Shown here: in pieces, positions 1-6,749 of the stretch
Position numbering within the stretch: position 1 is the first letter of the stretch
Layout of the letters: the number at the start of each line of letters is the position of its first letter
Translations under genes and position numbers: made by a program
The notes under the pieces: model-generated
Told to the model about the DNA's origin: nothing
The model's database searches: none
Seen by the model: the letters and a program-made list of their open reading frames with translations, nothing else
Source of the DNA: Motiliproteus sp036960175
Lineage (GTDB): Bacteria > Pseudomonadota > Gammaproteobacteria > Pseudomonadales > Balneatricaceae
Direction: 5' to 3'
Assembly (NCBI GenBank): GCA_036960175.1
Contig: JBALWH010000001.1
Coordinates: 124,001-188,000 of the forward strand
Length of the DNA: 64,000 bases

Positions 1-695
1 ATCGCATTATTAATAGCCTGGCTCATTCGATCCATAGCCAAGAAACGGTTGGGGAGTTCTGTCAGACTGTCGTAATTAGCCTGGTGTTTGATGCGGTTTT
101 CCTGCGCTTTGCGGTCGCTGATATCTTCTTCTATAGCGAGAAAATGGCTGATCTTGTCGGTGTCATCATGCACCGGCGAAACTTTGGCATGGACCCAGTA
201 AGTGCTGCCGTTTTTACGTTTTTTAAGTAGCTCTCCCTGCCAGTCCTTGCCTGCATGGATGGATGCCCAAAGTTCATCATAAACGCTTTGTGGATTCTTG
301 CCATCGCCAAAAATATTGGGTTTTTGACCGAGAATTTCATTGCTCTGATGGCCGCTCATTGATTCAAAAGCTTCGTTGACATATTCAACGCGGCCATTGA
401 TATCACAGACAACGACCCCCGCAGGGCTTTGGTTGACGGCGGTGCTTAGTTTCTTGATGCTTTCGCGTTGGGCGGCAAGTGTGCGTTCGTTTTTTTGTCG
501 GCGGCGGGTTTCCTGTACCAAAAACAACAGCAGCATGACGCTGGTAAAGAGAATGAAAAACCAGGATTTGTAAGTTTGGATGCTGAGGACTTCGTCCGCA
601 GGGAAAAGCAGGGATACGGCACGATCTGACGTTGTTATCCAGAGAATGGAGAATAGCGCGTAAGTAATAGTGACTTTTAAGGGAAAGCCCATCAT
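1..695 (-). CDS. PAS-GGDEF sensor protein, N-terminal part (cut by window edge)
   Basis: The reading frame starts at ATG 695, with a second ATG directly after it, and runs off the window at base 1. An AAGAAGGGA stretch just upstream serves as ribosome binding site. About 231 residues are visible. Two hydrophobic segments (about residues 8-22 and 45-60) are followed by a charged linker, a PAS fold (about 78-200, including the typical GRVEYVNEAFE and WQGELLKKRKNG stretches) and the start of a GGDEF domain (NYDSLTELPNR). The catalytic GGDEF motif and anything beyond it, such as an EAL domain, lie outside the window, so synthesis versus breakdown of c-di-GMP cannot be decided. The family is made of inner-membrane signalling proteins. 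The domain calls are from motif reading. Confidence 0.85.
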   Translation of the reverse strand, partial: MMGFPLKVTITYALFSILWITTSDRAVSLLFPADEVLSIQTYKSWFFILFTSVMLLLFLVQETRRRQKNERTLAAQRESIKKLSTAVNQSPAGVVVCDINGRVEYVNEAFESMSGHQSNEILGQKPNIFGDGKNPQSVYDELWASIHAGKDWQGELLKKRKNGSTYWVHAKVSPVHDDTDKISHFLAIEEDISDRKAQENRIKHQANYDSLTELPNRFLAMDRMSQAINNA

Positions 696-798
696 GTATC
701 CCTTCTTAAGGATGGAGTTGTCCGGTATCAAAAGAACAGTCTAGAATATCTGCGGAGGAAAAGTTTTGATATGTGTCATCTAATGGTTCGTTATCGGG

Positions 799-824
799 GA
801 CGGATGCCTCGGAGGGCACCCGTC
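799..824. other. Hairpin downstream of cysK
   Basis: A 10-bp stem (GACGGRTGCC paired with GGCAYCCGTC, one G-T pair) encloses a 6-base loop just past the cysK stop codon. It lacks a following T-run on the cysK strand, so it is not a canonical intrinsic terminator; it may protect the 3' end of the message. Confidence 0.35.
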
Positions 825-833
825 ACAGTCGTT

Positions 834-1802
834 TTACTGGACGTTTTCGTTGTCGCTAAATTCACCTTCGAACAGAATCGTTGAAAGATAGCGTTCGCCT
901 GAGTCGGGCAGAATTACGACGATGTTCTGGCCGCGGTGTTGTGCTTGTTTGGATATATTGATGGCGGCAGCTAAGGCGGCACCACAGGAAATACCTGCCA
1001 GGATACCTTCCTCACGCATCAGTCGTTTCGCCATTTCGATGGCGTCTTCATTACTCACCTGCTCCACCTTGTCAACCAATGAAAGGTCCAGGTTCTTTGG
1101 AATAAAGCCCGCACCTATTCCCTGGATCTTATGAGGAGCAGGTTGTATCGATTCGTTATTCAGATGTTGGCTAATCACCGGAGAGGCGGTTGGCTCCACC
1201 GCGACTGAGGTGATGGCTTTGCCACAGGTGTTTTTGATATAACGAGATATTCCGGTGATGGTGCCGCCGGTACCTACGCCAGCGACCAGAACATCGATAC
1301 CACCGTCCGTATCTTTCCAGATTTCTGGTCCGGTGGTCTGTTCATGTATTGCAGGGTTTGCAGGGTTTTCGAACTGTTGCGGCATGTAGTGATTGACGGG
1401 GTCACTTTCGACAATTTCAGTGGCTTTGTCGATGGCGCCTTTCATGCCCTTAGGACCTTCGGTGAGGACAATATCAGCCCCTAGAGCCTTCATGACTTTG
1501 CGGCGCTCCAGGCTCATGGTTTCGGGCATGGTTAGAATGACTTTATAACCACGGGCAGCAGCAACAAAGCAAAGGGCAATACCCGTGTTACCGCTGGTGG
1601 GCTCGACAATGGTCATGCCTGGTTTTAGCTCACCAGACTTCTCAGCTTCCCAGACCATATTGGCGCCAATCCGACATTTGACTGAACTTGCTGGGTTACG
1701 GCTTTCGATTTTTACCCATATATTCGCGTCAGTAATACGGTTGAGTTTTACCAGTGGTGTTTTGCCGATAGTCAGTGAATTATCATCAAAGATATTGCTC
1801 AT
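834..1802 (-). CDS. cysK: Cysteine synthase A (O-acetylserine sulfhydrylase)
   Basis: 322 residues, the normal CysK length. The enzyme joins O-acetylserine and sulfide to make L-cysteine, using pyridoxal phosphate, in the cytoplasm. The PLP lysine is K42 within SSVKCRIGA, a form typical of CysK, and the substrate-binding loop TSGNTG lies at residues 69-74. The glycine-rich phosphate-binding loop GVGTGGTITG follows near residue 175. ATG 1802 has AAGGA about eight bases upstream. The gene stands alone: the signalling gene on its 3' side is separated by about 140 bases, and no other sulfur-assimilation gene is next to it. Identification is by strong family similarity. Confidence 0.96.
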   Translation of the reverse strand: MSNIFDDNSLTIGKTPLVKLNRITDANIWVKIESRNPASSVKCRIGANMVWEAEKSGELKPGMTIVEPTSGNTGIALCFVAAARGYKVILTMPETMSLERRKVMKALGADIVLTEGPKGMKGAIDKATEIVESDPVNHYMPQQFENPANPAIHEQTTGPEIWKDTDGGIDVLVAGVGTGGTITGISRYIKNTCGKAITSVAVEPTASPVISQHLNNESIQPAPHKIQGIGAGFIPKNLDLSLVDKVEQVSNEDAIEMAKRLMREEGILAGISCGAALAAAINISKQAQHRGQNIVVILPDSGERYLSTILFEGEFSDNENVQ

Positions 1803-1862
1803 CGTTAGGTCCTTTATGTAAGCGCGTCCTGGTGCAAAATAATTACTCAGTATATCGATATC

Positions 1863-1879
1863 ATTATGCTTAACATAAT
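1863..1879. promoter_or_regulatory. Palindrome upstream of cysK
   Basis: ATTATG and CATAAT form a 6-bp inverted repeat with a 5-base spacer about 60 bases before the cysK start, in an AT-rich stretch that probably holds the promoter. A regulator site is possible, but I cannot assign a factor. Confidence 0.25.
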
Positions 1880-1931
1880 TCTTTATGTCATATGGATCTT
1901 AGCCTTGGTTATAGAAGCCTGACATCCAGGT

Positions 1932-2051
1932 TTATGGGGAGGTGGGTTTTGGAATTACCGGGTACCCATAGTGGTTTCGATCACTGTGGCGGGCTGCTCT
2001 GGTAGGAGCACTTCTTTTTGCTTTAGACAGCAGTTGTTTGAGCCATTGCAT
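1932..2051 (-). CDS. Possible 39-residue basic small protein
   Basis: The stretch 1803-2375 holds no large gene. The only supported reading frame is this short one. Its ATG at 2051 is preceded by a perfect GGAGG (2060-2064 on the minus strand) at 8 bases spacing, a far better start signal than the longer TTG-started version of the same frame (to 2147). The product is basic (MQWLKQLLSKAKR at the N-terminus) and ends in a proline-rich tail (YPVIPKPTSP). I do not recognise a family. The remaining sequence up to 2375 shows nothing else I can support. Confidence 0.35.
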   Translation of the reverse strand: MQWLKQLLSKAKRSAPTRAARHSDRNHYGYPVIPKPTSP

Positions 2052-2375
2052 TACCGAGTCCTCCATAAAGTTGGGCTCATCATGAGGGGGCTCGATGACG
2101 GTTGTGTTACGCCCCGGTGACGCTTTGTTGAAAAGGTTATTTGCCAAAAACTGTCTATGCGCGGTAGCAACTCATGTTCATCATGAATGACAGGATTATG
2201 CCGGATGAGCCCAGTTATGCAGGACTCTTATTAGAGTTCGACGCCAGCATCAATCAATCTAGAAAAGGATTGCCGGAACAAAACGTTTTAAACAGTTGTA
2301 AATGTATAACTGTTTGTTAGGATTACGTCAGCAAGTAATATCGGATAGCGCAGTTTTCACAAGGATTAGTGAAGT

Positions 2376-3527
2376 ATGGTCGACGTATCGCAAGGAAAAA
2401 CCTTTGATTCAGGTTTGGCCTGTCTGGTGATGATTGCTCGGCTTCATCAGGTGGCGGCGGATGCCGCCCAGCTTGCCCATCATTTTCGCAGTCATAATAA
2501 ACCCTTCAATTCCACCGATCTGGTTCGTGCCGCACGCCATCTCAAGCTTAAATCTCGTTCCTCCCTCATTAGGTTTCAACAGTTAGAAACTATCGCACTT
2601 CCCGCCATTGCCTGTGGCAAAGACGGTGACTATTTCCTGCTGGCTCGTGCCGCCAAAGGTAAGGTGCTGATTCAAACCCCGGCAGACAACAAACCACAGA
2701 TTTTGACCGAAGCCGAATTTGAAACCCTATGGAGTGGCTATATTATTCTGGTCACCCGCCGTTCAGTGCTACCAGGGATGAGAGGCAGGGTTGCTATCAG
2801 CGGGTTTATTCGCTCCATCATCAAGAACAAGAAGCTATAGATACAGGTGCTGGTAGCTTCTTTTTTTATCCAGCCTTTTGCCCTGATCACACCGTTATTT
2901 TTCCAGGTAATTATCGACAAGGTTCTGGTTCATCAGCACCTGCCCGTGCATACCGTAGTTGGCGTGGTTACCCCCGCACAGATACTGATGCTGGTGGTAC
3001 CCAAGCAAAGTCAGTTAGAGGTGGAAGCGATGATTCTGAATATAGACATCGGCTTTGTAGAAGAGGGCATGGCGGCAGCGGTCAAGATCGATACCTTCAA
3101 CTTCACGAAATACGGCTTGATTGAAGGGGAGATCGCTAAAATCTCCGAAGATACCTTTCAGGATGAAAATCTGGGCCTGGTGTACAGCGCCCGAGTCACA
3201 CTCAAGCAGGACAAACTGCAGGTGGAAAACAAGTGGGTGCGGTTATCGCCGGGGATGTCGGTAACCCGTGAGATAAAAACCGGCCAGCGACGATTGATTG
3301 AATATTTCTTATCGCCGTTATTGGGGTATCGGCAAGAGAGGGAGAGGCAACGAATGGAAGCTACGTATTCGGCGATGAACGTTTTCAGGGTCAGATCGAA
3401 GTCATGCTCAAATGCCGGGTCCGACCAGGGAAACCCGGCAGACCGGCAAGGAGAGGATAAGCGTGGTCTGCCCTCTATTTTCGTGTCCGGCTTAAATACT
3501 CGTTTTTTACAGGATCCTAATGTGTAA
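2376..3527 (+). pseudogene. Type I secretion remnant: HlyB N-terminus fused to HlyD C-terminus
   Basis: The frame opens with a C39-peptidase-like domain as in HlyB-type ABC exporters (residues about 7-125; the catalytic Cys position reads Ser in DSGLAC, as expected for the inactive domains of RTX exporters). An in-frame TAG at 2838-2840 interrupts it. The same frame then resumes with the first membrane helix of HlyB (FALITPLFFQVIIDKVLVHQ, about 2880-2940) and passes directly into the C-terminal part of an HlyD membrane fusion protein: HTVVGVVTPAQ, then IDIGFVEEG, FTKYGLIEGEI and KTGQRRLIEYFLSPLL, about 2947-3340. The rest of HlyB, including its ATPase, and most of HlyD are missing, so one deletion of roughly 2.5 kb by family lengths joins them in frame. 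The tail after about 3345 is unrecognised. No TolC or toxin gene is nearby. The locus cannot encode a working exporter. Confidence 0.85.
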
Positions 3528-3676
3528 AGCGAAGTCTTGATCTATATCCATGATGTTTGTAATGTTTTGTATTAAGTTTGGAGATCCAGTAATGGATTAA
3601 AATACTTATGGAGCCAGTATCCTCCCCAAAAGCATGATTAAAACTTGTCCGAACTATTAAAAAATGGAGTTTTACT

Positions 3677-4447
3677 ATGGGTATAAAACCAATGAAGGTT
3701 TTGCTTGGTTTAGTTGCTTTCGCTGCGATATCAACGACATATGCTGCTGATCAGAAGATCATTGGGGCCGGTCCCTCGACTAAGGTGGCTTCCCTGTTCG
3801 TCGAAGAATTCACCAAAGCGCCCGAAGCCAATGGTTATACGTTTTTCGTGCCGCCGCGGTCTGCGAAGCATGCTGGTGGTATCAAGGCCTCCAATGATTT
3901 TATTTTCGGTCGTACGGGGCGCCCGCTCAATGCGAAAGAACGCGATCAAAATAAAGATGAGATTTTTCTTGCTCGGATTCCTGTTGCATTCGTCGTTGGC
4001 TCCGGCGCGGCTGTCTCGAAGCTATCGATGGGACAGGTTGAGGGCATCTTCAGTGGGACTATCACCAACTGGAAGGAAGTTGGCGGCGGCGATGCGAAAA
4101 TCCTTCTCGCCGGTCGTGAGCAGAAAGAGGCTCTTTTCTCAGTGTTGAAAGCCAAGTACCCGAGTTTCAGTAAGGCAAAGTTCGATAAGGTGTTTAAGAA
4201 AGATCATCAGGTTGTGAATTTCCTCAAGTCACCTGCCGGTAAATTTGCGATTGGATTTGGCGCAAAACCAAATTTTAGTGACCTGAATGTGCTCTCAGTG
4301 CGTGAGTTTTCGGTTGGTGTCAGTGTTGGTCTTGTCTATGACAATAAGAATTCCGGCGACCCTCTGGTAGGGGCGGCCAAGCGCTTCGCTGCCTCAGCAG
4401 ATTGGCATAGCAAGCTGGGATCTCTTGAGTTACTGCCCCCAGAGTAG
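3677..4447 (+). CDS. Periplasmic PstS-like substrate-binding protein
   Basis: 256 residues. A signal peptide is plain (about residues 1-23, cleavage near TTYA-AD). The mature part resembles the PBP-like/PstS superfamily, with an early IIGAGPSTKVA stretch, the segment LSMGQVEGIFSGTITNWKEVGGG that is characteristic of PstS-type proteins, and a C-terminal KSGDP-like region (NKNSGDPLVGAAKRF). It would bind a small anion, possibly phosphate, in the periplasm. No pstCAB genes are adjacent, so it is more likely a stand-alone binding protein than part of a transporter here. GGAG at 3666-3669 precedes ATG 3677. A terminator follows, so it is monocistronic; the next gene is a chemoreceptor. Ligand is inference only. 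Confidence 0.75.
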   Translation: MGIKPMKVLLGLVAFAAISTTYAADQKIIGAGPSTKVASLFVEEFTKAPEANGYTFFVPPRSAKHAGGIKASNDFIFGRTGRPLNAKERDQNKDEIFLARIPVAFVVGSGAAVSKLSMGQVEGIFSGTITNWKEVGGGDAKILLAGREQKEALFSVLKAKYPSFSKAKFDKVFKKDHQVVNFLKSPAGKFAIGFGAKPNFSDLNVLSVREFSVGVSVGLVYDNKNSGDPLVGAAKRFAASADWHSKLGSLELLPPE

Positions 4448-4463
4448 GAAAAACTATACGGGT

Positions 4464-4499
4464 AACACACACCGGCTGATACAGTCTGTGTGTGTTTTT
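4464..4499 (+). terminator. Intrinsic terminator after the PstS-like gene
   Basis: A 9-bp perfect stem (AACACACAC with GTGTGTGTT) is followed by a run of T. It lies 16 bases past the stop codon at 4447. Confidence 0.8.
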
Positions 4500-4559
4500 C
4501 GTTGCAATATGGGTGATAAATAAGCCGTTTTTACCACTTTAACGAATCAAGGATGTCCC

Positions 4560-6044
4560 ATGAAATTTACCAAGAGTCTGTTAGTTAATTTTGTGGTCTA
4601 TATCCTGATCGCTGCTCTGAGCTGTATTAGCATCGCCAGTGTTTTACTCTACAAAAACACCGAACAAAGCCTGTTGCAGATAATGAATCAGGCGGCTGAA
4701 TCCAAGTTGCGCAGCCTGACCAATATTAGCAGCTACTACATCGGTAACTATGAAACCGAACTGTTGGAGCGGCTGGAAGCCGATGTTCGAACCGAAGAAT
4801 CGGTCGCTCATATTCAAATATTTGATGCCGACGATAAGCCGTTTTTTGAGCTTCAGCCTGCCTTTGGAACACCTTCGCTGAGCTATGAAGAGGATATAAC
4901 GCTCGACGGAGATAAGGTCGGGCGAATTGAAATTGCGTTCTTTACCGATCAGATCGATGCCAGTCTCAATCATTCGATGGTCGCTAGTGTTCTTGCTGTT
5001 TTATTTGCAGCAGTTTTGATTCTGATATGTGTTTATTTCTTATTCAGGAAAAAAGTATCGGATCCATTAACACACATCAGCAGATCAGTTCACGCGATGG
5101 CGGATGGAGATCTAACCCAGCGGGTGCATATCCGGGGCGAGGATGAAATTGCGAATCTGGGCAGTCACTTCAACTTAATGCTGGAAAACCTATCATCCCT
5201 TTTCAGTCAGGTCGGGCAGCGTAGCAGCCAATCTGAACAGGAATCGACTCGAGTATCGGATATCGCCCACTCCTTAAATGACTTATGTGTGGATGCTAAC
5301 CAGAGAACGGCCGTTGTTGTCGGGGCTATGCAGAATCTACAGGTCAATAATGACGGTATTCAACAGTTGGCGCATGACGCACTGGAAATCGCTGAGTCGA
5401 CCAAGAAAAATGCCGATGACGGGTTGATGGCTGTACGCAACAATATTGATGAGATGGAAAAGGCTGTTGTCCAAGTCGGTAATGCCAATGCCAAGACGGC
5501 TTCACTCGGTGGCGCGGCTGAACAGATTCAGAGCATAACCGAAGTGATTTCCAATATCGCCGATCAGACCAATCTACTGGCACTGAATGCCGCCATCGAA
5601 GCTGCCCGCGCCGGAGAACAGGGCCGTGGTTTCGCCGTGGTTGCCGATGAGGTTCGGGCGTTGGCGAAGAAAACCTCGGACTCATCCAGAGAAATAGCCT
5701 CGATTGTTGAAAACCTGGTCAGCCATGTTACTCAGGCCAACGGTGAAATGGATTCGTTGGTTTCTCAGGCTAAAAACAGTCAGCAGCAGGCTCTGGAAGC
5801 TGCTGAAAAGATTGAAAAGATGGCGGCAGATGCCGAACAATCGGCTGGTTCGAGTCGGGAGATTACCATCGCAGTGGATAGTCAGCGCCAGCAATTTGAA
5901 ACCTTGGACAGCGAGATAAAGAGATTGGATAGGGCGCTGACAGAGGTGAGTGACGGTGCCAGGCAGACTGCTGAAATAGGCGCTGATCAGAAACAGAGAA
6001 GCAGCGAATTGTCTAAGATGGTTAGCAAATTCCGCTGCTTGTAA
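4560..6044 (+). CDS. Methyl-accepting chemotaxis protein
   Basis: 494 residues. Membrane helices at about 9-30 and 141-162 enclose a periplasmic region of about 110 residues, short for a Cache domain but with a PAS-like feel (VAHIQIFDADDKPFFE). A HAMP domain follows (about 163-215), then the coiled-coil signalling domain whose conserved hairpin tip is seen at about 347-366 (EAARAGEQGRGFAVVADEVR). The protein should relay a periplasmic or membrane signal to CheA/CheW. It has no CheR-binding pentapeptide at its end (it stops at SKFRCL). AAGGA lies upstream of the ATG. The neighbour upstream is a periplasmic binding protein, and a functional link is conceivable but unproven. No other chemotaxis gene is in the window. 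Confidence 0.93.
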   Translation: MKFTKSLLVNFVVYILIAALSCISIASVLLYKNTEQSLLQIMNQAAESKLRSLTNISSYYIGNYETELLERLEADVRTEESVAHIQIFDADDKPFFELQPAFGTPSLSYEEDITLDGDKVGRIEIAFFTDQIDASLNHSMVASVLAVLFAAVLILICVYFLFRKKVSDPLTHISRSVHAMADGDLTQRVHIRGEDEIANLGSHFNLMLENLSSLFSQVGQRSSQSEQESTRVSDIAHSLNDLCVDANQRTAVVVGAMQNLQVNNDGIQQLAHDALEIAESTKKNADDGLMAVRNNIDEMEKAVVQVGNANAKTASLGGAAEQIQSITEVISNIADQTNLLALNAAIEAARAGEQGRGFAVVADEVRALAKKTSDSSREIASIVENLVSHVTQANGEMDSLVSQAKNSQQQALEAAEKIEKMAADAEQSAGSSREITIAVDSQRQQFETLDSEIKRLDRALTEVSDGARQTAEIGADQKQRSSELSKMVSKFRCL

Positions 6045-6133
6045 GCGATAGGCTATTCAGCCTGTTATCTAAAGAATCCTTGCCCACGCAAGTTTGCATT
6101 AACTTTTTGGGTTCCGTTTCATCTGCTTCGCAT

Positions 6134-6424
6134 AAATAGGGGACAAACCCCATTTTTGTTAAGTGCCTGTTGAAATAGATGCAAACAGGGAGGTTTGTAA
6201 AAGCAAGAAGACGTCCGCGACTATCTCAGCGGAATACCTCTTAAACCGTGGTCAGTGTTACTTGACCGCTACAAACACTATATTTGTAGAGGCCCGTTGA
6301 TCTTTAATGATGCACTAACGAGTGCATTCCAATCTGCTAGTGTGGATGTTAACAAGGGGTCTTCGAAAGAGAGGGGAGTTCTCCGTTATGTCTGATGTGG
6401 ATTTCGTGTCAGAGTCCCCTATTT
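6134..6424. repeat. Inverted-repeat-bounded 291-bp segment, possible mobile-element remnant
   Basis: The gap 6045-6494 has no recognisable gene. Inside it, AAATAGGGGAC at 6134-6144 and its exact reverse complement at 6414-6424 enclose a segment with only fragmentary reading frames. One frame is open for about 65 codons (about 6203-6400) but has no good start. The AATAGGGGAC type of end is reminiscent of short dispersed elements in other proteobacterial genomes, but I cannot identify a transposase. Confidence 0.4.
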
Positions 6425-6494
6425 GCCCGCTGTATTGATAACCGCTGTTATTCGATCAAAACCTAACTATGCTCTGTAACGAGGAGGGGTTGAT

Positions 6495-6749
6495 ATGAGT
6501 GATTCGCGTGCAGATGTGAAAGTGGCGGGCAGAGCGCCTGTGGAGCTAGTGCTAGAGCCTGGGGAATACTTTTTTTGTTGTTGTGGTCGTTCTGCGTCTC
6601 AGCCCTTTTGTGATGGTTCCCATAAAGGGACAGGACTAAAACCGTTGCGCTTTGTGGTCGAGGAAAAACAGAATAGCTTCTTCTGTCTCTGCAAACAGAC
6701 CGATAATCCACCCTATTGCGATGGTAGTCATCATGATTTAGATGACTGA
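6495..6749 (+). CDS. Double CDGSH iron-sulfur protein
   Basis: 84 residues with two complete CDGSH (mitoNEET-type) cluster motifs. The first uses C28, C30, C39 and H43; the second uses C64, C66, C75 and H79, each followed by the CDGSH signature. Each motif should bind one 2Fe-2S cluster through three Cys and one His. No signal peptide or membrane segment is seen, so it is cytoplasmic. Bacterial members are thought to take part in redox or iron-sulfur handling, but specific roles are poorly known. A strong GAGGAGG precedes the ATG. The stop overlaps the 3' end of the convergent SLC5-type gene by 12 bases. Confidence 0.93.
   Translation: MSDSRADVKVAGRAPVELVLEPGEYFFCCCGRSASQPFCDGSHKGTGLKPLRFVVEEKQNSFFCLCKQTDNPPYCDGSHHDLDD

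Noticed and set aside
2729..3124. Second plus-strand frame within the type I secretion remnant
   Set aside because: The HlyB/HlyD-matching residues are in the other frame; this one is a shadow.
5344..5685. Minus-strand frame of 113 codons
   Set aside because: Antisense to the chemoreceptor signalling domain; composition is not protein-like.
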